From: Streptomyces sp. WZ-12 | GTDB lineage: Bacteria; Actinomycetota; Actinomycetes; Streptomycetales; Streptomycetaceae | Direction of reading: 5' to 3' | Assembly (NCBI RefSeq): GCF_028898845.1 | Contig: NZ_CP118574.1 | Coordinates: 8,419,001 to 8,483,000, forward strand | DNA: 64,000 bases | Shown: positions 52,398 to 62,041 of the stretch, piece by piece | Layout of the letters: every line of letters begins with the position of its first letter | Position numbering within the stretch: position 1 is the stretch's first letter | The notes under the pieces: generated by a model | What the model saw: only the letters and a program-made list of their open reading frames with translations | What the model was told of the DNA's origin: nothing | Database searches by the model: none | Translations under genes and position numbers: made by a program

Positions 52398-53738
52398 ATG
52401 CCTCGATCAGCTCTTCGCGCGGTGGCGGCGGTACTGGGCACACTGGCACTTGCGGCCGGCTGCGGCGGCGGCGACGGCGGATCGCGCCACGGCCGGCGAC
52501 CGACCGGTGCGCAGGTGACGATCCGGGTACCCGCCGACGCCCCGACCATCTCGGACGCGGTGTCGTTGGCTCGGCCCGGTGACCTGGTGCTGGTCGCTCC
52601 GGGCGTGTACCACGAGTCGGTGAAGATCAACACGGCTCGCGTCACGCTCCGCGGCGCATCCCGGGAAAAGGTCGTCATCGACGGGCGGTTGCAGCAGCCG
52701 AACGGTGTGGTCGTCGCGGCGCCCGGGGTGGCCGTGGAGAACCTGACCGTGCGGGACAACACCCAGAACGGGGTCCTGGTCACCGGTTCGGCGAAGGTGG
52801 CCGCCGGGCTGCCGGGGCGCTCCGGGGGCTACGACACCGGCGACGAGCCCGCCACCTTCCTGAAGTCGTTCCTGGTCTCGTACGTCACCGCGACCCGGAA
52901 CGGTCTGTACGGCATCTACGCGTTCTCCGCGCAGAACGGCGTGATCGAGCACACGTACACGTCCGGCGGGGCCGACTCGGGGATCTATGTCGGGCAGTGC
53001 AAGCCGTGTCACACCGTGGTGCGGGACAACGTCGCCGAACTCAACGCCGTCGGTTACGAGGGCACCAACGCCAGCGAAGACATGTACGTGGTCGGCAACC
53101 GCTTCGTCGGCAACCGGGTCGGCCTCACCACCAACTCCGACCACCAGGAGAAGCTGTTGCCGCAGCAGGGTGCCGTGGTCGTCGGCAACCTGATCGCGGC
53201 CAACCAGCAGACAGCCACCCCGGAGCAGGCGGACGGCGGCTGGGGCATCGGCATCGGGATCGACGGCGGCAGCGACAACCGCTTCCTCCGCAACCGCATC
53301 GCCGACAACGCCAACGCCGGGCTGGAGATCACCGCGAGAGCCGACATCCCGCCGGACGGCAACCAGATCGTGGACAACCTCTTCGCCGCCAACGGCCTCG
53401 ACATCGGCTGGACGTTCCCCGGCGCCACACGAGGGAAGGGCAACTGCCTGCAAGGCAACAAGCTGGGCACAACCGTGCCCGCTCAGCTCGCGACGACCGC
53501 GCCCTGCCCGGTCTCCGCCAACTCGCCCACGCCGTCCGGCACATGGGCGGCGCCGAAGGCGCCCGGCGGCATCCCGTTCACCGAGGTGGCAGCGCCTGGC
53601 CCACAACCGCAGTTCCCGAACGCCACCGCCGCCGGCGCCACCACCGTGCCCGCCGTTCCGGCGCTACCGGACACCGCACGCATCCCGCTGCCGACGAGGA
53701 CACTGCTCGCCGACCACGCACGGGTGCGCACGCCCTGA
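52398..53738 (+). CDS. right-handed beta-helix lipoprotein
   Basis: A 446-residue protein with lipobox LAAGC (Cys22), followed by a parallel beta-helix (pectate-lyase-like/NosD-like): VTIRVPADAPTISDAVSLAR, VTLRGASREKVVIDG, VENLTVRDNTQNGVLV, and repeated NRFVGNRVGLTTN type coils, with conserved Cys-rich QCKPCHTVVRDN. Beta-helix surface proteins bind or cleave polysaccharides; no catalytic residues are identified. A Pro/Ala-rich tail ends it. CAGACT seven bases upstream of the ATG and no ribosome site suggest a leaderless message. Divergent from the DyP gene. Confidence 0.85.
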   Translation: MPRSALRAVAAVLGTLALAAGCGGGDGGSRHGRRPTGAQVTIRVPADAPTISDAVSLARPGDLVLVAPGVYHESVKINTARVTLRGASREKVVIDGRLQQPNGVVVAAPGVAVENLTVRDNTQNGVLVTGSAKVAAGLPGRSGGYDTGDEPATFLKSFLVSYVTATRNGLYGIYAFSAQNGVIEHTYTSGGADSGIYVGQCKPCHTVVRDNVAELNAVGYEGTNASEDMYVVGNRFVGNRVGLTTNSDHQEKLLPQQGAVVVGNLIAANQQTATPEQADGGWGIGIGIDGGSDNRFLRNRIADNANAGLEITARADIPPDGNQIVDNLFAANGLDIGWTFPGATRGKGNCLQGNKLGTTVPAQLATTAPCPVSANSPTPSGTWAAPKAPGGIPFTEVAAPGPQPQFPNATAAGATTVPAVPALPDTARIPLPTRTLLADHARVRTP

Positions 53739-53764
53739 GCACGGCGCCCCGCGCCGCGCGGCGG

Positions 53765-54571
53765 CTACGGCGTAGGAGCAACTCCCGGCAGCGGGCGAAC
53801 CGGTGCGTACTTCTGAGTGTCGAAGTCGATGACGACCGGCTGCGATGCGGAGGCCACATCGGCCTGGACCCGGTACATGGTGCCGTCCGGGCCGATCCAG
53901 TAGCGCACGGTCCCCGACGTACCGGCGCCGACACCGGTGTGCGGCCCGAGCATGATGTCCACTCCACGGCCGCGCGACTGGCCCTGACCAACCCAGGCAG
54001 CACCGTTCTGAGGCAGCAGCTCGGCGTTGTCCGGCCGGTTGCTGCCGAGCCCGAGCGCGATGGCCAGCCCGCTGTCCAGCGCACTGCCGGACGGTTGCGA
54101 CGGACGCCCGTACCAACCCGACGCGGGTGGCGATGCCGGTGCCACCGCCGGAGCGTTGGCCATGGGGCGCACGAGCACGGTGCCGGCCTTCCACTGAATC
54201 AGCCCGTCGCCGGCCGCGTCGCGCCCGGTGCCGTGCACCACCCCGTAGCCGACCTTGGCGCGGTAGTCGACGGACCCGGTGATCAACAGCCCGCCGGTCG
54301 TGCTCGGCACGCTGATCGTCACCGCACGGCCGTGCGCCTGGTAGTTGCGGAACCTCGTGATCGCCAGTCGGTTCACCTCGTCCGAAGTCAGTGCGCGCGG
54401 ACCGCCGGGGCCGGAGCCGCCGCCGGCGACCAGGAACGCGGCCACCGTGACGGCCACGGCGCCGAGGACGGCTGCCACCCAGCGTGGCCGCAACCATCGG
54501 CGCCGGTCGGCCGCACCGCCTGGTTGAGCTTGCCGGATTCTCACGCTCCGCACGCGGCTCGACGCTGACAC
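53765..54571 (-). CDS. membrane-anchored protein of unknown function
   Basis: A 268-residue protein with a basic N-terminus, a single transmembrane helix VAAVLGAVAVTVAAFLVAGG (about 32-51) and an extracytoplasmic domain starting LTSDEVNRLAITRFRNYQAH. It has repeated beta-strand segments (GLLITGSVDYRAKVGYGVVH, TVRYWIGPDGTMYRVQADVA). I do not recognise a family; the pattern resembles LppX/LprG-like or DUF-type lipocalin-like domains, but that is weak. The start is a GTG with a poor ribosome site. It converges with the beta-helix gene. Confidence 0.65.
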   Translation of the reverse strand: MSASSRVRSVRIRQAQPGGAADRRRWLRPRWVAAVLGAVAVTVAAFLVAGGGSGPGGPRALTSDEVNRLAITRFRNYQAHGRAVTISVPSTTGGLLITGSVDYRAKVGYGVVHGTGRDAAGDGLIQWKAGTVLVRPMANAPAVAPASPPASGWYGRPSQPSGSALDSGLAIALGLGSNRPDNAELLPQNGAAWVGQGQSRGRGVDIMLGPHTGVGAGTSGTVRYWIGPDGTMYRVQADVASASQPVVIDFDTQKYAPVRPLPGVAPTP

Positions 54572-54687
54572 TCTTCTGCTTCACCCTCTCCAACGTCACG
54601 CTGCCGGGCCGCAGTTGTGGGCGCGGCGACACTCGACGGTCCAGTGACGGACGGAGCCAAGGCCGACCCTCGTGGACCGGCCGAGAC

Positions 54688-54733
54688 GTGATCTGCCTGC
54701 CCGCGCCCTCCGGGTCGCGGGCAGGCAGATCAC
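54688..54733. terminator. 18-bp perfect hairpin after the sortase-substrate gene
   Basis: GTGATCTGCCTGCCCGCG (54688-54705) is the exact reverse complement of 54716-54733, with a 10-nt loop. It lies 17 bp beyond the stop of the leftward LAHTG gene and is a very stable terminator. Confidence 0.85.
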
Positions 54734-54749
54734 TGTTGTTCGGTTCGTT

Positions 54750-57251
54750 TCAGTGTTTCTGGGAGCGATGCTTCCGGCTCATGAGCACGATGGCCAGGCC
54801 CGCACCCACCAGCAGACCGACGAGGGCGATCGCCCCCGGCAGCCCGGACATGCCGGTGTGCGCCAGCGAACCCGTCCTCCCGCCGGCCGGGGCCGGGTTG
54901 GCAGGCGGCGCGGATGACGGTGGCGTGGAGACCGGTGGTGAGGTGGGGGTGGGCGTCGGTGTTGCCTTCGGGACGTACACCCCGGCGTCGATCGTGTGGT
55001 CGACCCCTCCTGGCTTGTCCGGTGCGGTGACCGGCGCGTAGCCGTTGCACAACCGCCCGGTGGTCGGCGGGATCACATTGGAGTCATGGGCCCGGTCGTT
55101 ACCGGCGTGCGGGCGCGTGAACCGCAGTTGGCCTGCCGCGGGTTGACCGGGCACCTTGCTGGTGTCCGCGGTGCACACATCGAACTGCACCGTGTACTTC
55201 GCCCCAGGCGTGAGCTGGTACGCGGCGCCGACGCCACCGAAGTAGTACTCGCCGGCGGCATCGGTCTTGGTCGTGGCGACCTTCTTGCCGTCGGCGTCCA
55301 GCAGGTTGATCGTCGCCCCCGGCAGCAGCGGTTTGCCCGGGTCCTGGATCCCGTTGTGGTCGGCGTCGAACCACACGAGGTTGCCGATCTGGACCGGCGC
55401 GTTCGCCGCCGCGTACGCGATGTCACCGAGCCCGCCGGCTTTGCCGAACCCGTTCTGCTCCTGACCGACGAACTGGTAGGCGTTGGCGGTCGGATTGTTG
55501 CCCGGGCCCTGACCGGTCGTGATGTCGTAGTAGCCGGTCCCGGCGGTCTCGATGTTGACGGTCGGGTCGAACTCCGTGCTCACGACCCACTGTTGCTGCG
55601 GAATGTAGGCGACCGACCCGAGCGCGGTCTCCTGGTGCCCGCCCGCGAAGAAGCCCCCCGGGAAGTATTCGACGACGCTTTTGTCCTTGCCGCCGTCGGT
55701 GGCGGGGTCGGCGTGGTTGGGGCAGTTCCCGGTGCCTTCCCACGCGTATCCACCGGTGGGTCTGGCGCAGGCCATGGTGATGCCACCACCGGACATGCCG
55801 AGTTCCGGCGTGTTGTTCCCCGGACGGGGGTCCAGCCCCTTCGCACTGAGAACGTCCATGAACCGGTCGCGGAACCCCAGAATCATCGAACCGTCGCGGG
55901 CGAAGGCGAGGGAGGCGAGCTCCGGCTGCGGATCGATGAAGGCGCCGCCCGCCTTGCGCTCGTCCCAAGTGGCCAGGGTGGTGTTCCACGGGTTCCAGTG
56001 GGTGGCCTGGTCGACGTTGCCGGCACCGACGAAGACCGTGCCGCGCTTGCCGGTGAGCGGGTGGGCCAGCACCGTGGTGAACCGCTTGCCGTCGTAGGTG
56101 TAGACGACGGCCTTGAGGTCCGCGCGCTGCCGCGTGCTCTCCGCAGTGCACACGCCGCCGACGTACAGCGTGTTGTCGTGGACGGCGAGACCGAACGGCC
56201 GCCAGTCGCTGGCTTTCGCGCACCCCGGGTCCGGGATCCGCACGGTCGCCTCGGGCGTAGCGGCGGTGGCCCCGGTCGCGTTGTAGCGCACCAGGCTGCG
56301 GGTCAGCAGGTTCACCGCGTACAGCGTGGAGCCGTCCTCCGACAGGGCCAGGCCACCGATGCTCTCCTTGCCGGGTGCGTCGGTGAACCCGGAATCCTTG
56401 ATCATGTTGGCGGTGTCGTGCGGCGTCACCGAAGCGTTCGGCACCTGCGCGAACAGCCTCGGCGCACCTGATCCGTTGACCGGCACCGTATAGATCGCGC
56501 CGGCGCCCTTGGGCCCGTACGGGGCGTACCGGCGGGCGAACGCGCCCTGGAACAGCCGGCTCCGGTACTTGTCGTACGCCAACCCGAACGTCGTGCCCAC
56601 CTGGGCCTGCGTGTCCAGCGTTGCCGGGCACGACACGCCGGTGGGGCACGTGCCTCGGGCCTTCGTGTCGAACGCCACCAACGCCCGGGTGTCGGTCCCG
56701 CTGGCGCCATTCTGGACGGGTACGAAATACCGCGAGTCCGGCAGCGTGTAGTTGGCCGCATCCCACACGCCCGTCACCACTGAGGCGTTCTTCCCGCCCG
56801 ACACATCCACGAACGACGTGAAGCTGTCGAAGTGGTTCCCGGCCGTCGACGCGGGAGCCGCCCGTAGATAACCGCTGTACGGTGCCGGGACGTTGACGTC
56901 GACGCGGTATCGGCCGCCGCTCAGCACGGTTGACCGCGACACCACGACCTTTCCCGTGGCATCCGTGACGCCGGCGACCTCGTGCCCGGCGGGGTCGGTG
57001 ATCCTCACCCTCATGCCCCGCTGCGGCACGTCCATCGTCGCGTTGATCACGCCGGTGCCGAAGTAGTCGCGCAACACCTCAACCGTCAGCGTGCCGTCGG
57101 CGGTTGAAGCGGCGGCCGGTCCGGCCATCGCACCCACGGTGCCGCCCGCCAGTAGAAGCACAGATAACCCGATGCGCGCCAGTGGTTCCACGGGCCGCAA
57201 GGCCAACCGGCGCGAGTCTCTGCCGACTTGGTTCACCGCATCACACTCCAC
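54750..57251 (-). CDS. sortase-anchored surface protein with SdrD-B domain (LAHTG)
   Basis: An 833-residue exported protein. After a signal peptide (LARIGLSVLLLAGGTVGAMA) come about 560 residues of a propeller-like region with recurring AFARDGSMI, LALSEDGSTLY and GLAVHDNTLYVGG segments, then an SdrD-B/Cna-B-like domain (IGNLVWFDADHNGIQDPGKP, DADGKKVATTKTDAAGEYYF), a Pro/Thr-rich wall spacer and the sorting signal LAHTG (796-800), a hydrophobic helix and basic tail. LAxTG is the class E sortase motif used in Streptomyces. It is probably displayed on aerial or vegetative walls. Start GTG 57251 with GAGAG nearby; GTG 57236 is an alternative. Confidence 0.88.
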   Translation of the reverse strand: MECDAVNQVGRDSRRLALRPVEPLARIGLSVLLLAGGTVGAMAGPAAASTADGTLTVEVLRDYFGTGVINATMDVPQRGMRVRITDPAGHEVAGVTDATGKVVVSRSTVLSGGRYRVDVNVPAPYSGYLRAAPASTAGNHFDSFTSFVDVSGGKNASVVTGVWDAANYTLPDSRYFVPVQNGASGTDTRALVAFDTKARGTCPTGVSCPATLDTQAQVGTTFGLAYDKYRSRLFQGAFARRYAPYGPKGAGAIYTVPVNGSGAPRLFAQVPNASVTPHDTANMIKDSGFTDAPGKESIGGLALSEDGSTLYAVNLLTRSLVRYNATGATAATPEATVRIPDPGCAKASDWRPFGLAVHDNTLYVGGVCTAESTRQRADLKAVVYTYDGKRFTTVLAHPLTGKRGTVFVGAGNVDQATHWNPWNTTLATWDERKAGGAFIDPQPELASLAFARDGSMILGFRDRFMDVLSAKGLDPRPGNNTPELGMSGGGITMACARPTGGYAWEGTGNCPNHADPATDGGKDKSVVEYFPGGFFAGGHQETALGSVAYIPQQQWVVSTEFDPTVNIETAGTGYYDITTGQGPGNNPTANAYQFVGQEQNGFGKAGGLGDIAYAAANAPVQIGNLVWFDADHNGIQDPGKPLLPGATINLLDADGKKVATTKTDAAGEYYFGGVGAAYQLTPGAKYTVQFDVCTADTSKVPGQPAAGQLRFTRPHAGNDRAHDSNVIPPTTGRLCNGYAPVTAPDKPGGVDHTIDAGVYVPKATPTPTPTSPPVSTPPSSAPPANPAPAGGRTGSLAHTGMSGLPGAIALVGLLVGAGLAIVLMSRKHRSQKH

Positions 57252-58549
57252 ATTTCTCTCGTCGTCAAAGGGAAGGACCCGCTTCTCGCTGCACGTTCAC
57301 GCCGGCCGCGAGCGCCACGGAAAGGGAAATGGGTCAACTGCCGTTACGTGGGCCGCTTTGTGGTGATCGCCGGAGGGCATTGCGGGCGAGCTGCAAGCGC
57401 TGCGAGTGCCGGGAAAAGCGAACGCGCGTTCGCAAGCCTGACGGGCAGGACTGCCCTGGGCTGCGGTTGCGCATTTTTGCAGCTCAATCACGGTGCCTTC
57501 GCCCCCCACCGCCAATCTTGCCGACCGCCGGCGCGAGCAGCGCGCGATATCCTAGCCGCTGAAGTCTCGCCGCAACCAGCGAACCCTGACATTCATCGGG
57601 ATCCGCGAAAGCCCCTGGGCGCTCGGGGAATGGTGACCGGAACGACGAAGTGCGGCCGTGCGTTGATGGCCTGATGAGGCGCCTGGGGCGCGTGCGTCAG
57701 ACCGAGGCGTCGTGCAGTCGAAAGAGCCCGGTTCGTTCGCCTGCTGCACGATTGACGTGGCGCGATATCCGATATCCGGAAGGGGGGTTCGGGGCAGCGG
57801 TGCAGTAACTGCCGCTGGTGATCAGGTGGTTGTTGCGTCAGGCGCCTGCCTGCGTCTGGGGTGCGGCGGCAACCTCCGCGACGGCCTGGCGCTCAAGCCT
57901 CCTCCCTACTGTCGGGGGCCGGCTGCATGAGGCGACGTCTCATCACCAGGCTGGAGGTGCGCGCGATTCGCCCACGATCCCGTCGGCCTGATTGACCATC
58001 AAATCTCCAGCCTGACCCAACCCGGTTGCATCTTCACGCGAGAAGCTGGCGCCTTGCGCCTTGTGTCGATGTGCGCACTGCGGATTTCATCGCGGGGACG
58101 CCGCTGGTGAAGAAGTCGACGGAGGGGGAAAGGTGGCGGCCTCGGGGCGCATCGTTGTTGTCGGGCTGCGTGTCCATGTCGAGTCGGTTCGCGGCTTGGT
58201 GCGGTCGCCGAGGTGCGCATAGTGAGCTTTGAGCGGGCAGTTCAGCGGGGTGACGGCGAGGCGGCACGCGTCTTTCGGGTCTTTAGTGAGACATCCCTGC
58301 GACGGTTCACAGAGTGGAATTTCTGATGTTTGTGGGGCTGCCGCGACAGGTTGTGGCGAGAATCCGTTCGGGCGTTCATCCATCGTTTATTCTCCGCCGC
58401 CACGATTGCCGGTGTCGTGCTTGCGGGTAGGGTTCGAAGCCTCGACGGATTCGCTATTCGTCGGCAGCGGAGCACGGCGGAAATGCCCGTTCGGGACGCC
58501 CCGGATACGACTTTGGGGATTCTGGGGCTCAGCACTGATAGGAGATGTC
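57252..58549. other. 1.3-kb region without a supported gene
   Basis: All frames of this interval are Arg/Pro/Ala-biased shadows or lack a ribosome site. GCGCGATATCC occurs twice (57542-57552 and 57760-57770), the second copy followed by GATATCC. The right end should contain the promoter of the crystallin gene. I see no tRNA and no rho-independent hairpin. A long untranslated or decayed gene region is possible. Confidence 0.45.
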
Positions 58550-58936
58550 ATGCCCGTTTTGCGCAAGCTCGCGGTCTCGGCTGCGGTCCTGGCTGGAACA
58601 GTCATCAGCGCCTATCCGGCGGCCGCTCAGCCGCTCGCGTCCTCGCCCTCTCACTCCTCCACCAGCAATGCCCGTCTGGCGAGTGGCAGTTGGACGGCCT
58701 ACTACGAGGAGGACTGGTCCGGTGCGGACACGACGTTCAGCGGAAACGTCGGGGAATGCCACTACGTAGGCGACAACTGGAACGACCACATCCGCTCCGC
58801 CCGCGCCAACGGCAGCAACGTCAAGGTGGAGTTGTGGGACAACGCCGACTGCACCGGAGGGTCGATCACCATCGACGGATCCGGCTATCACAAGATCGGC
58901 GATTGGGTCAGCGCCTACCGCGTCACCGCTGCCTGA
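58550..58936 (+). CDS. secreted beta/gamma-crystallin-like protein (I36/SKLP-like)
   Basis: A 128-residue exported protein: signal peptide to about AAA (residue 26), then a crystallin-type domain WTAYYEEDWSGADTTFSGNV, ...DNWNDHIRSARANGSNVKVE, LWDNADCTGGSITIDGSGYH. Two cysteines are likely a disulfide. It resembles the Streptomyces killer-toxin-like protein and peptidase inhibitors of family I36. AGGAGATGTC before ATG 58550 decides the start over the longer frame. A 13-bp hairpin follows. A role in growth inhibition or protease inhibition is inferred only. Confidence 0.8.
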   Translation: MPVLRKLAVSAAVLAGTVISAYPAAAQPLASSPSHSSTSNARLASGSWTAYYEEDWSGADTTFSGNVGECHYVGDNWNDHIRSARANGSNVKVELWDNADCTGGSITIDGSGYHKIGDWVSAYRVTAA

Positions 58937-59272
58937 CTCGCGTGCCGGGGTCGGGGGCTAGCCGCCGTGCCGCCTCGCTCCCCTGCCTCGACAGGCGTTG
59001 AGCCTGCCTGTGAGAAGCTGCGGCCCGCAAGCACCTGAGGGGCTTGCGGGCCGCCGCGCACCCAGCACGCTCCCTTTGCGGCCGGCACTGGCTGAGTGAT
59101 CCAGATTTACCCAATCCCGTTGAAGCGCGCCGCAGTTCGAGATCGGTCGGTAGCCGCTGGGCGATGGCCAAGAAGTGATCTCAACTGTGAGGTAGGTGCC
59201 TGCGGAGGAACGGTGTTGCCGGACGGCCCCGTTTCCTGCGCCGCGGCGAGGCGGGCGGCCCGGACCGGATGC
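58937..59272. other. intergenic region between convergent genes
   Basis: Apart from the hairpin at 59020-59054 I see no feature in these 336 bp. It contains the 3' flanks of the crystallin-like and ATP-grasp genes. Confidence 0.6.
59020..59054 (+). terminator. 13-bp perfect terminator hairpin
   Basis: GCGGCCCGCAAGC (59020-59032) pairs exactly with 59042-59054 over a 9-nt loop, 84 bp after the crystallin-gene stop. It separates this gene from the convergent ATP-grasp gene. Confidence 0.75.
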
Positions 59273-60640
59273 TCAGGCCCCGGCCGGGCACGCGAACACC
59301 CCGGTCGTCCGGCGCGGGCTGTCCCAGGTGATCACGGTGCTGCCGGTGGCCGGCAGCGCACGGACGTAGGTGCCCGCGTAGCCCTCGTCGGTGAGGAACA
59401 CGCCCCAGGTGGCGAACCAATCCTCGACCGCTCCGGTGTCCGGGTCACAGACCGGCTCCGGCCGCGGCGGGGCCTTGCGCTGGATCACGAAGTTGCCGCC
59501 GACGGCCGCCCGTACCGCCCGGGTCCATTCCCGGTCGGTCGCCTCCCAGCCCGCGACGATGCCCTCGCCCCGGAGCGCGTCGTTCGGCTTGAGGATGAGG
59601 TCGGCGCGGTGTGCGCGGCAGTAGTCGGTCAGGTCGAGCTGGTCGCCGGCCACCTCGACGTGCCGCTCGGTGGTGCTGCGCGTCCACGGCAGCAGTTCGT
59701 CGATCAGTGCCAGCTCCGCCTCGGTGAAGGCGGCTCGCAGCCGGGGGGCGGAGAGCAGCGGGAGGACGGCCTTGCTGTCGTACAGGCAGCTGGACAGCGG
59801 GGTGACCAGCGCAGTGCGGCCGTCCTGGTGGGCCCGGAGCACCGGTTCGAGCAACTCCTCGCCGGACGGGTGCGCGGTGATCTGATCGAGCGTCACATAG
59901 CGCAACAGCACGTCGACGGGTGTGTCGCCGAGGTGGATCTTGCCGCGCCGCACGCTCAGTTGACCCAGTTCGGCCAGGCGCAGGTCGATGCCTCTGGCGC
60001 GCATGCTCTCCTGGAAGGGGCGGATGTGGGTCCCGTATCGCGCGATCCGGCCGTCCATCTCCAGCAGCGCGATGACCGGGGCGTCCGCGTCGGAGACGGT
60101 GGCGGCGGCTCGTGTCAGCATCCGGGCGACCGCGTCGCAGGTGTCCACGTGGCCGAGGCCGTGCTCCCGCGCGAACGCCCGGAAGCGGTCGTCCGCCAGC
60201 AGCGCCCGCGGGACCTCGCCGGCCCGGTCCACCCCGCCGAGCTCGCTTCCCACGTTGAACTCCAGCAGTTTCCAGCCGGTGCCGACCTGGTGCAGGTCGG
60301 CACGGCCGTACAGCGGCGCGGGGGTGCCGTGGGCGCGGCCCAGAATCCGCGCCCGCCGCCCGGTGAGGCCGAGCGCCGCGCAGTACGCGGCCACATCGCC
60401 CGCGAACAGCCGTTCCGGTAGCGCGGTGAGCAGGGCGTGGAAGGCGGTCAGCCGGTCGGCGAGCCGGTGGATCGCGGCGCGGTCGACGAACAGCGGGCGG
60501 CCGAGCAGGCTCCCGGCGTGGGCGGCGGAGAGGTGCGGCGGGAAGCGCAGCCAGCGGTTGACGGCGCGCAGGCCCGCCGGGCCCTCCCGTACGCAGGCGT
60601 CGAGGTAGGCGGTGGTGACGGGGTGATGGTCGTGGCTCAT
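59273..60640 (-). CDS. glutathionylspermidine-synthase/ATP-grasp-like ligase
   Basis: A 455-residue protein of the circularly permuted ATP-grasp type. The pre-ATP-grasp part includes GWKLLEFNVGSELGGVDRAG; the ATP-grasp part has RADLILKPNDALRGEGIVAG, WTRAVRAAVGGNFVIQRKAP and the metal-ligand region near FATWGVFLTDEGYAG. Such enzymes make an amide bond between a carboxylate, via acyl phosphate, and an amine. The ATG overlaps the adenylase stop by four bases, and the pair with PaaK-like and MFS genes suggests a small natural-product or metabolite pathway. The substrates are unknown. Confidence 0.75.
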   Translation of the reverse strand: MSHDHHPVTTAYLDACVREGPAGLRAVNRWLRFPPHLSAAHAGSLLGRPLFVDRAAIHRLADRLTAFHALLTALPERLFAGDVAAYCAALGLTGRRARILGRAHGTPAPLYGRADLHQVGTGWKLLEFNVGSELGGVDRAGEVPRALLADDRFRAFAREHGLGHVDTCDAVARMLTRAAATVSDADAPVIALLEMDGRIARYGTHIRPFQESMRARGIDLRLAELGQLSVRRGKIHLGDTPVDVLLRYVTLDQITAHPSGEELLEPVLRAHQDGRTALVTPLSSCLYDSKAVLPLLSAPRLRAAFTEAELALIDELLPWTRSTTERHVEVAGDQLDLTDYCRAHRADLILKPNDALRGEGIVAGWEATDREWTRAVRAAVGGNFVIQRKAPPRPEPVCDPDTGAVEDWFATWGVFLTDEGYAGTYVRALPATGSTVITWDSPRRTTGVFACPAGA

Positions 60641-61956
60641 GAGGCGGCGATGTCTTCGTAGAGGGTGGGGACCTTGCCGCGGCTGGTGCGTGCGAACCGC
60701 GCCGGATCGGCCCGCTCCACGGTGAACCCGGTGCAGCGCGGTCCGGTGATGACCGCGTGGATCTCCAGGCCGCCGGCGAACGCCGCCGCCACCGCCTCGG
60801 TGGTGACGCCCGGCGGCACGGCGGGCGACACCAGGAGCCGCACCCGATAGCGGTTACCCTCCCACCGCACCTGCAACTGGCAGTCGGCGGGGTCGGTGAT
60901 GCCGAGTGCGGCGAGCCGGCCCATCATGTGGTCGGTGTCGAAGGTCTCGGAGTCCACGGTGAGCGACTGCGCGGTCCGGCCGAGCAGGGTGAGGACACGC
61001 GCCCGGCTCCCGCACCCGCACGGCCGTGCGGACAGCCGCCCGCGGTCGCCGATCCGGTAGCGGAACAGTGCCATGCCGGTGTCGCTGAGCGGTGTGACCA
61101 GGACCTCGCCGGCCTCCCCCGCGGGCAGCGGCTCCCCGCTCTCCTCGTCCACCACCTCCACCACGACGGCGTCCTCGTGCACATGGTGCTCGGTGCCGCT
61201 CTGGTGGGCGCACTGGTAGCCGATGCAGCCGGTCTCGGTGGTGGAGTAGGCGAGCGACCGCACCGCCAGCTCGGGCAGGGCCGTGGCGACCGCCTTCGCG
61301 CGTTCGGTGCCGAGACCCTCCCCGATGTAGAGGAACGTGCGCAGCGCGGCGAGTCGGTCCGCCGGCACCCCGGTGAGGATGTCGACGCCGAAACCGGGGG
61401 CGGCGATCAGGGTGTCCACCGCGTGCTCGGCGAGTACCTCGGCGGTCTGCCCGACGCCCATGGTGCTGCCGATCGGGAACGCCCGTGCGGAGCAGAGCCG
61501 GATGACCTCCTGGGCGAAGAGGAAGGCGCCGTTCAGCTCGGCCGAGAGCAGACAGTTGGCCACCCGGCCGAGCGGGCGGCGCGCGCCGGCCTGTACGCCG
61601 CGGGCCCCGAGCGCGGACACCTGCTCGTTGAACTCCCAGGAGTGGTACATCACTTTGAGGGTCCGGGAGGTGCCGCCGGAGCGGATCACCATGCCGGGCC
61701 CGTCGCCGCCGAGCAGGAACTCCGCCGAGTGCGGCGGCCGGCCGGCCGCCAACTCGGCGGGGGAGAGCGGCGGTAGCCCGGACAGCCCGGCGAAGTCCCG
61801 CACGGAGGTCAGCCGGGGCCAGCGTCGCAGCACCGCGGGGGTGCTGCGGGCCGCGTCCAGCATCCGGTCGAGGTTGTGCCGTCGCAGCCGTTCGATCTCC
61901 TCGCGGTCCAGCACGTCCAGGTCTTCCGCGAGCCGGATGCCGCTGGTGGGGTTCAT
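60637..61956 (-). CDS. PaaK-like adenylating enzyme (phenylacetate-CoA ligase/CapK family)
   Basis: A 439-residue adenylate-forming enzyme without the C-terminal thiol-binding subdomain of full NRPS adenylation domains. The P-loop is GMVIRSGGTSRTLKVMYHSW, then FLYIGEGLGTERAKAV, SLAYSTTETGCIGYQC, DTGMALFRYRIGDRGRL (Y-R-x-GD) and PCGCGSRARVLTLLGRTAQ. The family makes acyl-AMP and transfers it to CoA, amines or carrier proteins. Start ATG 61956 has GGAGG six bases upstream (61959 is an alternative). It is coupled to the ATP-grasp gene and follows the exporter by 85 bp. Confidence 0.85.
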   Translation of the reverse strand: MNPTSGIRLAEDLDVLDREEIERLRRHNLDRMLDAARSTPAVLRRWPRLTSVRDFAGLSGLPPLSPAELAAGRPPHSAEFLLGGDGPGMVIRSGGTSRTLKVMYHSWEFNEQVSALGARGVQAGARRPLGRVANCLLSAELNGAFLFAQEVIRLCSARAFPIGSTMGVGQTAEVLAEHAVDTLIAAPGFGVDILTGVPADRLAALRTFLYIGEGLGTERAKAVATALPELAVRSLAYSTTETGCIGYQCAHQSGTEHHVHEDAVVVEVVDEESGEPLPAGEAGEVLVTPLSDTGMALFRYRIGDRGRLSARPCGCGSRARVLTLLGRTAQSLTVDSETFDTDHMMGRLAALGITDPADCQLQVRWEGNRYRVRLLVSPAVPPGVTTEAVAAAFAGGLEIHAVITGPRCTGFTVERADPARFARTSRGKVPTLYEDIAAS

Positions 61957-62041
61957 CATGGACCTCCGTGGGGTGGGCCGGCTCCGAGCCGGTTCGGTCG
62001 GGGACGGGCGCGGCGGTTTCGGCGCCGCGCGCCGCCGTGGG

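Noticed and set aside
57228..57674. 148-residue plus-strand frame overlapping the start of the LAHTG gene
   Set aside because: It overlaps a well-supported gene on the other strand and has no family pattern or start signal.
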